A stretch of 64,000 bases of DNA from an uncultured bacterium (GTDB lineage: Bacteria > Cyanobacteriota > Vampirovibrionia > Gastranaerophilales > Gastranaerophilaceae). Location of the stretch: the NCBI GenBank assembly GCA_958366705.1, contig CATXCB010000010.1, forward strand, positions 1 to 64,000. Direction: 5' to 3'. The position numbers were made by a program, and so were the translations under genes. Shown here piece after piece: positions 1 to 7,349 of the stretch (position 1 is the stretch's first letter; each line of letters opens with the position of its first letter). The notes under the pieces are model-generated. The model was not told the origin of the DNA. It did no database searches and worked only from the letters and a program-made list of their open reading frames with translations.

Positions 1-16
1 AAAAGGAGTAATGAAA

Positions 17-58
17 ATGCCAAAACGCAACAATATCAAGAAAATCGGGGGGGGGTAA
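17..58 (+). CDS. 13-residue leader peptide ending at a poly-G tract
   Basis: ATG at 17 follows AAGGAG (3-8) at good spacing and encodes MPKRNNIKKIGGG, then TAA. An alternative ATG at 11 would add two residues. A second copy at 50331 encodes MLKFNNNKKIGGG, also with a strong ribosome binding site. The last three codons are a run of nine Gs. One base fewer, or a +1 slip on the last GGG, removes the stop and continues without a stop into the pseudopilin at 210. Whether the short peptide itself matters is unknown. It is more likely the translation-initiation region of a longer, slip-controlled gene. Confidence 0.45.
   Translation: MPKRNNIKKIGGG
47..55 (+). repeat. Homopolymeric G9 tract
   Basis: Nine consecutive Gs in an AT-rich genome, directly before a TAA. 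The only other run of this length that I see is at 50361-50369, in the same context. Runs of this length are prone to slippage during replication and transcription. Confidence 0.85.
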
Positions 59-141
59 CCTTTTAAAGCTTTACTCCGACAGTATTCTAAGGTCTTTAAA
101 AATATTTGTTTTAAATTTCCGTCCTGATCTAATCCCATACC

Positions 142-214
142 GTCGCCCTGAACTCGTTTCAGGGTCTCAATCAAAATGCCAAACAAAGAGATTCCGAAAT
201 GAGTTCGGAATGAC
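142..214 (+). repeat. REPIN-like 73-bp repeat unit (copy 1)
   Basis: A 26-nt palindrome (142-167, core CCCTGAACTCGTTTCAGGG), a 22-nt spacer (168-189) and a 25-nt palindrome in inverted orientation (190-214, core ATTCCGAAATGAGTTCGGAA). The same architecture with exactly a 22-nt spacer recurs at 42208, 50456, 51328, 51455, 53583 and 55315. The terminal ATGAC of this unit contains the start codon (210) of the downstream pseudopilin. Confidence 0.85.
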
Positions 215-920
215 GAATCCAAAAGCCGCATTTACCCTTGCCGAAGTCCTTATTACCCTCGGGATAATTGGTGTAGTGGCAGCATTGACTATTCCGAATT
301 TAATTACAAGCTATAAGGCTCATAGACTCAGAAGCCAATTCTTAAAATCTTATTCAACTGTGCAACAGGTGTTTAAGCAAATGGAAGCTGATGATGTATC
401 ATTAGATCCTACAACTTATTCTGGCGGTACTATGCATACATTATTTTTGAAGTACTTGAAAGGTACAATTGATTGTGGCAAAGGGAATAATGCTACAAGT
501 AAAAAATTTAAACCTTGTTATGATGTGAAAAATACTACAAAACAGTTATGGTATAAATCTATTGATGGTAATTCCGGTATAGGTTCTGGATTAATTGATG
601 ATGGTCAAATTGTATTATCAGATGGATCATTGCTCCTTTTTGAAAATCCAAATACTACACCTGATAGTTATCGAGTCTGGGTATCTGTCGATTTAAACGG
701 GGCTGATAATCCTCCAAATATACTCGGGTATGATTTATTTACTTTTGAATTTCTGGATGGTGAATTGAGAACTATGGGAGATTTACAGACAAAATATAAT
801 AATATTGATAAATATTGCAACTTAAAAGGAGCAGGTTGGCTTAACGGTATAGCTTGTGCAAAATTGGCAAAAGAAAATCCGGATTACTTTAAATTTGTTG
901 TGAAAAATGTTCACAGATGA
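210..920 (+). CDS. Type II/IV pseudopilin-like secreted protein
   Basis: 236 residues with a class III (prepilin) signal: KAA then FTLAEVLITLGIIG, with the conserved Glu at position +5 of the mature protein and a hydrophobic N-terminal helix (about 8-30). The residue before the cleavage site is Ala, not the usual Gly. Around residues 160-178 there is a motif shared with the other three pseudopilins in this window (VDLNG, then LGYDLFTF), and a C-terminal Cys pair (CNLKG and IACAK) could form a disulfide. The ATG lies inside a palindromic repeat and lacks a ribosome binding site. The in-frame region back to the G9 tract at 47-55 is open. It is probably assembled or exported by the PilB/PilQ-type machinery encoded at 59-64 kb. 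The specific role is unknown. Confidence 0.85.
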   Translation: MTNPKAAFTLAEVLITLGIIGVVAALTIPNLITSYKAHRLRSQFLKSYSTVQQVFKQMEADDVSLDPTTYSGGTMHTLFLKYLKGTIDCGKGNNATSKKFKPCYDVKNTTKQLWYKSIDGNSGIGSGLIDDGQIVLSDGSLLLFENPNTTPDSYRVWVSVDLNGADNPPNILGYDLFTFEFLDGELRTMGDLQTKYNNIDKYCNLKGAGWLNGIACAKLAKENPDYFKFVVKNVHR

Positions 921-1019
921 TGAATGTTAAGTATTGTAACATAATATTCTAACTCTGAAATCATCTAAATTTAAAATACTTTATATAATTAAGAGAGAAT
1001 AAAATAAGAGGACAGAGTT

Positions 1020-1415
1020 ATGACTATTTCGAATTTACAAGAAAGTTTATTATTCTACACCCAGCAAAAAAGTAGAATTTCTTCAAGCTTAGCTGATGTT
1101 CAAATGAGACAGTTGTCTGCAACGCGGAGTTCTGCTACTAAACAGCAGGAATACAATGCAAAATTGAGTGCCTTATATTATGATGAGCAGTACGGTTATG
1201 GTACTGATGAGTATTCAGAAATTCTTTTGCAGCTGCAAAGTGATCATGAATTTGAAATGGCGAATATAAATGCCTGGGAATCTGAACTGGAGCTTCAAAA
1301 AGAAAATTTAGAAACTCAGTTGAATGAAATTTCCGGTTATGAGTCAGCTTGGCAAAAATTACTTGTATCTAATATTAAGAATGATTTTGTATTTGGAGGA
1401 GTTGGCGGTAAATAA
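1020..1415 (+). CDS. Hypothetical coiled-coil protein
   Basis: 131 residues, beginning MTISNLQESLLFYTQQKSRI, preceded by GAGGACAGAGTT. Two helical, heptad-like segments (about 5-55 and 75-112), rich in Leu, Gln and Glu, flank a short tyrosine-rich stretch (YYDEQYGYGTDEY, about 53-65). The C-terminus is Gly/Phe rich. There is no signal peptide or membrane segment. The shape resembles small secretion-apparatus or filament accessory proteins, but I recognise no family. It stands alone between a pseudopilin and a convergent fusA, with a shared terminator. Confidence 0.7.
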   Translation: MTISNLQESLLFYTQQKSRISSSLADVQMRQLSATRSSATKQQEYNAKLSALYYDEQYGYGTDEYSEILLQLQSDHEFEMANINAWESELELQKENLETQLNEISGYESAWQKLLVSNIKNDFVFGGVGGK

Positions 1416-1442
1416 ACTTATTAAAAACTGAATAGTATTAAA

Positions 1443-1473
1443 AAGACTCAGGTATATAATACCTGAGTCTTTA
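1443..1473. terminator. Bidirectional intrinsic terminator
   Basis: 13-bp perfect stem AAAGACTCAGGTA / TACCTGAGTCTTT with a 5-nt loop, between convergent genes. The A and T tracts allow use on both strands. Confidence 0.85.
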
Positions 1474-1504
1474 GTATATCTATAAATTATTGGAATCTGG
1501 TTAA

Positions 1505-3592
1505 TTATTTAGAAGAACCGGATTTTGCAATAATTTCGTCTTCGATATTTTTAGGAACTTGTTCGTAGCATTTGAATTCCATAGAGAATGTACCACGACC
1601 TTGAGTATTAGATCTCAAGTCTGTAGCGTAACCAAACATGTTAGCTAGAGGAACGATAGCTCTAACTATAACGTTTCCTGTATTACCAACAGGTTCTTGA
1701 CCTTCAACTCTACCACGACGTCTTGAAATATCGCCGATAATAGTTCCTGTGAATTCATCAGGAATTTCAACTTCAACTTTCATCATAGGTTCCAAGATGC
1801 AAGGTTGAGCTTTTCTTGTACCTTCTTTGATTGCCATTGAACCAGCGATTTTGAATGCCATTTCAGAAGAGTCAACTTCGTGGTAAGAACCATCATAAAG
1901 TTCAACTTTAACGTCAATCATTGGATATCCAGCTAAGATACCACCTTCAAGGGCTTCTTCCATACCTTTTCTAGCTGGTTCGATATATTCTTTAGGAATA
2001 GCACCACCAACGATTTTGTTTTCGAATACAAATCCAGCATTTTCTTCAGCTGGAGAAATTCTGATTTTAACGTGACCGTATTGACCTTTACCACCTGATT
2101 GACGGGCAAATTTAGAATCCTGGTCAGAATTGCCTCTAATAGTTTCTCTGTAAGCAACTTGAGGTTTACCGATGTTAGCTTCAACTTTGAATTCTCTCAT
2201 CATACGGTCAACAATGATATCAAGGTGAAGTTCACCCATACCGGAGATGATTGTTTGACCTGTTTCTTCATCAGATTTAACTCTGAAAGATGGATCTTCT
2301 TCAGCAAGTTTTTGAAGAGCAATACCCATTTTATCCTGGTCAGCTTTTGTTTTTGGTTCGATAGCTACAGAAATAACAGGTTCAGGGAATGTCATTCTTT
2401 CCAAAATAATTGGAGCTTTATCGTCACATAATGTATCACCTGTAGTAGTATCTTTCAAACCTACAGCTGCACAAATGTCACCTGCGTAAACTTCATTTTC
2501 TTCAAGTCTTTGGTCAGCATACATTCTTACAAGTCTTGAAATACGTTCTTTTTTACCGTTAGTTGAATTTAATACGTAAGAACCTGAAGTAATTACACCA
2601 GAGTAAACTCTTAAGAAAGTTAAACGACCAACAAACGGGTCTGTCATAACTTTGAAAGATAAAGCTGAGAATGGTTCTGAATCAGAAGAATGTCTTTCAG
2701 TTTTTGTACCATCTTCCAATTCACCTTCGATAGCTTTAACGTCAACAGGTGATGGCATGTAATCAACAACGTTATTCAACAATAACTGAACACCTTTGTT
2801 TTTGAATGCTGTACCACAGCAAACAGGAACGATTTTGTTATCACAAACTGCTTTTCTTAATACAGCTTTCAATTCATCAACTGTAATAGAATCAGGATCT
2901 TCAAAGAATTTTTCCATTAAAGCATCATCTTCAGATGCAATAGCTTCAACCATAGCATCATGATATTCTTTAGCTTTTTCAGCCATATCAGCAGGAATAT
3001 CTTCTTCTCTGATATCTGTACCTAAGTCATTAGTATAAATTTCAGCTTTCATTGTCATAAGGTCGATTAAACCTGTGAATTGGTCTTCTGCACCGATTGG
3101 AAGCTGAATAGGAACTGCGTTAGCACCTAATCTATTTTTAATTTGGTCAACAACTCTATAGAAGTCTGCACCTGTTCTGTCCATTTTGTTAACAAAAACC
3201 ATACGAGGAACTTCGTAACGGTTAGCTTGTCTCCAAACTGTTTCAGATTGAGATTGAACACCACCAACTGCACAGAATACAGCAACAACACCGTCTAATA
3301 CACGCAATGAACGTTCAACTTCGATTGTAAAGTCAACGTGACCAGGGGTATCAATAATATTGATTTGGTGTCCTTTCCATTCAGCTGTTACAGCTGCAGA
3401 TTGGATTGTAATACCACGTTCTTTTTCTTGTTCCATAAAGTCAGTTACAGCTGCACCATCGTGAGTCTCACCGATTTTGTGAGTTTTACCTGTGTAAAAC
3501 AAGATACGTTCTGTTGTAGTTGTTTTACCGGCATCGATGTGGGCTGCAATACCAATGTTTCTAATTTTTTCCAATGGAGTTTTTCTAGCCAT
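1505..3592 (-). CDS. fusA: Elongation factor G
   Basis: 695 residues, normal full length for EF-G, the GTPase that moves tRNA and mRNA through the ribosome and works with RRF in recycling. The N-terminal G domain shows the P-loop AHIDAGKT (17-24), DTPGH and NKMD. Domains II to V follow, with the conserved GGAIPKEYI and RRGRVEG segments. The start is set by a purine-rich site (AAGGAAAAAG) just upstream of ATG at 3592. The usual rpsL/rpsG/tuf neighbours are absent, so the gene is outside a classical str operon here. Confidence 0.98.
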   Translation of the reverse strand: MARKTPLEKIRNIGIAAHIDAGKTTTTERILFYTGKTHKIGETHDGAAVTDFMEQEKERGITIQSAAVTAEWKGHQINIIDTPGHVDFTIEVERSLRVLDGVVAVFCAVGGVQSQSETVWRQANRYEVPRMVFVNKMDRTGADFYRVVDQIKNRLGANAVPIQLPIGAEDQFTGLIDLMTMKAEIYTNDLGTDIREEDIPADMAEKAKEYHDAMVEAIASEDDALMEKFFEDPDSITVDELKAVLRKAVCDNKIVPVCCGTAFKNKGVQLLLNNVVDYMPSPVDVKAIEGELEDGTKTERHSSDSEPFSALSFKVMTDPFVGRLTFLRVYSGVITSGSYVLNSTNGKKERISRLVRMYADQRLEENEVYAGDICAAVGLKDTTTGDTLCDDKAPIILERMTFPEPVISVAIEPKTKADQDKMGIALQKLAEEDPSFRVKSDEETGQTIISGMGELHLDIIVDRMMREFKVEANIGKPQVAYRETIRGNSDQDSKFARQSGGKGQYGHVKIRISPAEENAGFVFENKIVGGAIPKEYIEPARKGMEEALEGGILAGYPMIDVKVELYDGSYHEVDSSEMAFKIAGSMAIKEGTRKAQPCILEPMMKVEVEIPDEFTGTIIGDISRRRGRVEGQEPVGNTGNVIVRAIVPLANMFGYATDLRSNTQGRGTFSMEFKCYEQVPKNIEDEIIAKSGSSK

Positions 3593-3714
3593 TTTTCTTT
3601 TTCCTTTTTTATTTATATGTACATCGCTATTTTATATTTAGCCTCATAATAATTATTCCATAAACATGATATTTTTCAAATAAAATCAGGTATTTTATGA
3701 AATATTTTTAAACA

Positions 3715-3746
3715 ATAAAAAGCCCCCAAATTTGAGGACTTTTTTA
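3715..3746 (-). terminator. Intrinsic terminator downstream of the 3769-4305 gene
   Basis: On the minus strand AAAAAGTCCTCAAA pairs, with G-U wobbles, to TTTGGGGGCTTTTT and ends in a U run. It separates the hypothetical gene from fusA. Confidence 0.75.
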
Positions 3747-3768
3747 TTTAATTTGTACAAAAATTTAA

Positions 3769-4305
3769 CTATGGTTTAACATGTGGCTCTGCACCGAACT
3801 GTTCGAACAATTTTTGTGCAGCTTCCTTTACCTTGGCTGCTTCAACTCGTGTAGCTGTTTCAATAGTATCTTTTTCAATTTCTCTGACATCTAACATTTT
3901 TGTCAACAATGCAGCACGATCAACATCTGAAATCGATTCAGAAATTTTGTTGTATGCTTCTAAAGCTTTTTCTTTATTTGCAAATTTTATAACATCACTA
4001 AATTCCGTTCCGACTCTATCACGACCTGTACCAGCCCAAGTTGTATTAAACCTTAAAAATTCATCACAAGGCTTTTCAACACTAAACGGTGCGGTATATG
4101 AATTTGCATAACAAGAATCAATTTTTGGTGCAAGACCTTCACCGATTTCTAAATGATAAAATTTTGTATCTTTCAAATCATCTCCAATTTTAGCGAGTTT
4201 ATCAATTGTTTTCATTGAAGAAGATTGCAGAGCATCCATAGCCGCCGGAGTAATTTTTAAAGCCATTCCAAAATTCGGGGAGTGTACATTGTTGTTCAAT
4301 TGCAT
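3769..4305 (-). CDS. Hypothetical lineage-type cytoplasmic protein
   Basis: 178 residues from the ATG at 4305, chosen because AGAAAGGAAAAATTT precedes it. A longer in-frame start at 4347 has no such site. It begins MQLNNNVHSPNFGMALKITP and has a helical, charged C-terminal third (about 120-175, rich in Ala, Glu and Lys). There is no signal peptide or transmembrane segment. The short N-terminal SPNFG-type segment resembles the N-termini of other unassigned proteins in this window (for example at 34976, 36852 and 39886). I recognise no family or function. Confidence 0.7.
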   Translation of the reverse strand: MQLNNNVHSPNFGMALKITPAAMDALQSSSMKTIDKLAKIGDDLKDTKFYHLEIGEGLAPKIDSCYANSYTAPFSVEKPCDEFLRFNTTWAGTGRDRVGTEFSDVIKFANKEKALEAYNKISESISDVDRAALLTKMLDVREIEKDTIETATRVEAAKVKEAAQKLFEQFGAEPHVKP

Positions 4306-4417
4306 AAATTTTTCCTTTCTGAGATCTATTAGTAAGAGTAAACGCAATGTTATAAACTCCCGTCAAATATTTATTTGTCTAAAAATAATAAATTATTAAG
4401 AAATATTAATCCAGATG

Positions 4418-5125
4418 TTAGATTCCTACTGACAAGCCTGCACAAAGATTTATTGATTGTCCTGTAATACCTTTTGCCTCATCTGATATCAAATATTTTA
4501 CCAGTCCTGCAACTTCTTTTGGAGCAACAAATCTTTTTTGCGGAATGCAAGATAGGATTTCTTTTTCAGAAAATTCGCTGTCGGCAATTGAATCTTTACC
4601 GAGTTCGGTATCTACCCAGCCTGGATTTATTGTGTTAACCGTAATCCCGAACTCTGCCAATTCTAATCCTGAGGCCTTTGAATAACCTATAAGTGCAGCT
4701 TTTGAAGCTGAATATAAACTTGCATAAGCTTCCCCCATAACCCCTGAAATTGAACCGATATTTACAATTCTCCCAAATCTTTGTTCCTTCATATAATTTA
4801 CGGCACGTGATGTCAAATATATAGGAGCCTTTGTGTTTAATGCAAAAATATGCTCAAGTTCATTTAAATTAGTATCACTCACGGAAGAATAAATATATTC
4901 TCCTGCGTTGTTAACTAAAACATCAATTTTATTAGTTTCTATAAAATTGCCCAATTTTATTAATTCAGACTCTTTTACCATATCGCAAACAAAATACCCG
5001 TCAAGATTAAGATTTTTCAATGCATCTTCATTTCTTGAAACTCCAAATACATTCCCGCAAGTTTTCAATTCCTGTGCAATAGCTTTACCAATACCTTTAG
5101 ACGCTCCGGTTACTAAAATATTCAT
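4418..5125 (-). CDS. Short-chain dehydrogenase/reductase (FabG-like)
   Basis: 235 residues of the classical SDR fold, an NAD(P)-dependent oxidoreductase. Visible are TGASKGIG (6-13, cofactor loop), NNAG (72-75), a catalytic Ser near 125, and Tyr138 with Lys142 in YSASK. PGWVDTELGK follows near 170-180. The substrate cannot be read from sequence. FabG-type ketoacyl reductases and sugar or sepiapterin-type reductases look alike. Its ATG overlaps the tcdA stop by one base (TAATG), so the two are probably translationally coupled. Confidence 0.88.
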   Translation of the reverse strand: MNILVTGASKGIGKAIAQELKTCGNVFGVSRNEDALKNLNLDGYFVCDMVKESELIKLGNFIETNKIDVLVNNAGEYIYSSVSDTNLNELEHIFALNTKAPIYLTSRAVNYMKEQRFGRIVNIGSISGVMGEAYASLYSASKAALIGYSKASGLELAEFGITVNTINPGWVDTELGKDSIADSEFSEKEILSCIPQKRFVAPKEVAGLVKYLISDEAKGITGQSINLCAGLSVGI

Positions 5126-5886
5126 TATTTGAAATCCTTTATTAAGTTTTGTACAATATGTGATGCCATGTAAATCCCTGCAACTGAAGCCACAAACGGA
5201 GTTGAAGCCGGTGTTATTTTGTTAAATTCAATATTTAATCCACCTGTCGTTGTAATTTGTTCTTTTTCTGTTATTTTTTCTTGGACAAAAGGCTTTTCTC
5301 TGCTCGAAACAAATGTAATACCCTCTGTTATACCAAGTTTTTTTAGTTGATAGATTACATTAGATACAAATGGTGCATTGCGGTTTTCTATATCTTTCAG
5401 GTCTGAAATATACAATTTAGTCGGGTCTATTCTGTTTCCTGCACCCATAGAGCTTATCACTGGTATATTGTTTTTGTAGCAGGATTCCAAAAGATGAATT
5501 TTTGATCTCATTGTGTCGATTGCATCAGCAACGTAATCATATTTTTCAGTGTCAAAATCAATTACAAGTTCATCAGAATTGTAAAAATCGTCTATAATTT
5601 TTAAATTTATTTCAGGATTAATATCTTTTAGTCTCTTTTCAAACAGCGATGTTTTTTTCTGTCCTATGGTAGAATTTAGTGCAATGATTTGCCTGTTAAT
5701 ATTAGATTTTGAAACAGTATCAAAATCTATAATTGTTAAATTCCCGATACCAGCTCTGACTAGAGTTTCGGCACAAAATCCCCCGACTCCTCCAAGTCCA
5801 AAGACAGCAATATTTCTGGTAGAAAGAAGTTTTTGATTTTCTTCTCCCCAGAATAGTGAATTCCTTGTAAAAATTTCATTGTCCAT
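5125..5886 (-). CDS. tcdA: tRNA threonylcarbamoyladenosine dehydratase (TcdA/CsdL, ThiF-like E1 fold)
   Basis: 253 residues, E1-like adenylating enzyme. In the TcdA family it uses ATP to cyclise t6A37 of ANN-decoding tRNAs to ct6A. It has the nucleotide motif GLGGVGG (30-36), the acidic residue after the second strand (IIDFD), an Arg in INRQ, DYVADAIDT, and the TcdA-typical segment SSMGAGNRIDP. It lacks the CxxC zinc pairs of ThiF/MoeB, which favours TcdA. First gene of a two-gene unit with the SDR. Confidence 0.88.
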   Translation of the reverse strand: MDNEIFTRNSLFWGEENQKLLSTRNIAVFGLGGVGGFCAETLVRAGIGNLTIIDFDTVSKSNINRQIIALNSTIGQKKTSLFEKRLKDINPEINLKIIDDFYNSDELVIDFDTEKYDYVADAIDTMRSKIHLLESCYKNNIPVISSMGAGNRIDPTKLYISDLKDIENRNAPFVSNVIYQLKKLGITEGITFVSSREKPFVQEKITEKEQITTTGGLNIEFNKITPASTPFVASVAGIYMASHIVQNLIKDFK

Positions 5887-5909
5887 ATTTTTATTTTAAA
5901 ACAAAAATT

Positions 5910-6185
5910 TTATCTTGCTGTTTTTGTTAAAATTTTGATTCCATCATCATTTTTAGTGATGGATTTTTTGAATGAATTTACAGACTGCAGGTAATTTTTT
6001 TCTTGTAAAGAACGTATAGCAAGTGAGTTCATTGTGTTGTTGTATGCAGATTGAATTTTTTTGTTAGAGTTTTTTAAATGTTTATTTTCTTTTATATTTC
6101 TGCTTGCGGCGCCTAATGCTGTAGAACCAACACTAATGACGGCTCCGGTAATAATTATTCCTCCTAGAATAGCACCTGTTTTCAT
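5910..6185 (-). CDS. Small membrane-anchored hypothetical protein
   Basis: 91 residues. An N-terminal hydrophobic Gly/Ala/Ile-rich segment (about 5-28, GAILGGIIITGAVISVGSTA) is followed by a basic helical region with many Lys, Asn and Ser. GGAGAGAA before the ATG supports the start. It sits between the terminator of the secG unit and tcdA. No family recognised. It could be a membrane-bound scaffold or a cleaved secreted peptide. Confidence 0.6.
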   Translation of the reverse strand: MKTGAILGGIIITGAVISVGSTALGAASRNIKENKHLKNSNKKIQSAYNNTMNSLAIRSLQEKNYLQSVNSFKKSITKNDDGIKILTKTAR

Positions 6186-6204
6186 TTCTCTCCTTTTATT
6201 TACT

Positions 6205-6243
6205 AAAAAACCCCGTTATATGATTGAGTACAGTATACGGGGT
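6205..6243 (-). terminator. Intrinsic terminator after secG
   Basis: On the minus strand ACCCCGTATA pairs with TATAACGGGGT across a 12-15 nt loop, followed by TTTTTT. Confidence 0.7.
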
Positions 6244-6273
6244 AAATTCTAGAATATTTTAGTTTGAGATTTG

Positions 6274-6498
6274 TTATTTTACAATACCGAATCCGATAAG
6301 AAATGTGCATAATATAAAAATTGCACAAACAATCCCAGTTAATTTATTTAAACCTTTTTCAGCACTTTTTTGAGATGCAAATACATGAGATGCTCCTCCG
6401 ATTCCGCCAATGCCGTCTCCTTTTGGTGAGTGCAGCAATATTAAAATTGTTAAAAGTACTGCAGATATTGTTTCAATTATCCATAATATATTAACCAT
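6274..6498 (-). CDS. secG: Protein translocase subunit SecG
   Basis: 74 residues with two transmembrane helices (about 3-22 and 52-72) around a Gly-rich cytoplasmic loop (SPKGDGIGGIGG). This is the standard SecG layout. It associates with SecYE in the inner membrane and aids SecA-driven export. The ATG overlaps the stop of the upstream regulator gene by one base (TAATG). Confidence 0.93.
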   Translation of the reverse strand: MVNILWIIETISAVLLTILILLHSPKGDGIGGIGGASHVFASQKSAEKGLNKLTGIVCAIFILCTFLIGFGIVK

Positions 6499-7178
6499 TA
6501 TTTAGTTTTCTCCTTTTTGATAAAATGTGCTCTTTTTGAGTTTAATTCAATATTCTCAAAAGTATATAGCCTTGCCGGACGTTTAGAAGATGATTTTGTA
6601 TATTCTTCCAATTCCATTAAACCGTCAGTTGCAAGAGCTTTTTTTCTAAAATTACGTTTGTCTAATTTCTTTTGCATAATTAGTTCGTAAGCTTTTTGCA
6701 TTTCTGTGAGTGTAAATTTTTCAGGCAAAAGCTGATAAGCAACCGGACAAAGTTCAAGTCTTTCTCTTGTTCTTTTCAAAGAGTATTGAATAATTTCTTT
6801 GTGGTCATAAGCCAGAGCAGGCAGATCACTTACTTTGTGCCAGCCGAGTTCTGGTGTGGAAACTATTTTTATATCTTCAGATCTTACAAGTGCAAAATAA
6901 GCACAGGTAATTACACGCGCATTAGGGTGGCGCAGAGGATCTCCAAATGTGTACAACTGTTCAAGATAAATGTTATCTACTGCAGTTTTTTCTTTAAGAA
7001 CTCTCAAAGCTGCTTCATCAAGGTTTTCTGATAGTCGGACATATCCTCCTGGGATTGCCCATCTGCCTTTAAACGGTTCAGTTGTACGTTTTACTAATAA
7101 AACTTGAATAGTATTGTTTTTAATTGTCAAAATTACTACGTCGACTGTAATCTCGTGTGTTTTGGTCTCATTAAACAT
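6498..7178 (-). CDS. NrtR-like regulator: Nudix domain plus winged helix
   Basis: 226 residues. Residues about 8-135 form a Nudix domain (VVILTIKNNTIQVLLVKR, WAIPGGYV). Residues about 150-226 match the winged-helix tail of the NrtR family (LTEMQKAYELIMQKKLDKRNFRKK, then SSKRPARLYTF). The Nudix box is degraded: after GYVRLSE comes RVLKEKTAV instead of REUxEExGU, so two catalytic Glu positions and the Gly are lost. That fits NrtR proteins that sense ADP-ribose-type ligands without hydrolysing them and repress NAD genes. A pnuC gene lies at 35.1 kb, but I did not identify an operator. Overlaps secG by one base. Confidence 0.85.
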   Translation of the reverse strand: MFNETKTHEITVDVVILTIKNNTIQVLLVKRTTEPFKGRWAIPGGYVRLSENLDEAALRVLKEKTAVDNIYLEQLYTFGDPLRHPNARVITCAYFALVRSEDIKIVSTPELGWHKVSDLPALAYDHKEIIQYSLKRTRERLELCPVAYQLLPEKFTLTEMQKAYELIMQKKLDKRNFRKKALATDGLMELEEYTKSSSKRPARLYTFENIELNSKRAHFIKKEKTK

Positions 7179-7349
7179 TTATGCTAAATCCTTTGCCTAT
7201 TATAAATATATAATAAACATATTTAATAATATTAATCAAACTGTTAAAATTTTTAATATTTGTTAACAAATAGCAAAGATTTATGCAATTAATATATACT
7301 TTTTAACTTTATATAAATACGGGGAATATTATTTAAACTGGGGAAGAAA

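Noticed and set aside
17..58. Leader peptide as a double-glycine bacteriocin precursor
   Set aside because: KKIGGG recalls double-Gly leaders, but there is no cargo after the Gly run, no C39 peptidase exporter nearby, and the Gly codons are explained by the G tract.
2099..2431. Plus-strand ORFs inside fusA
   Set aside because: Shadows of the fusA reading frame on the opposite strand, with no family resemblance and no start signals.
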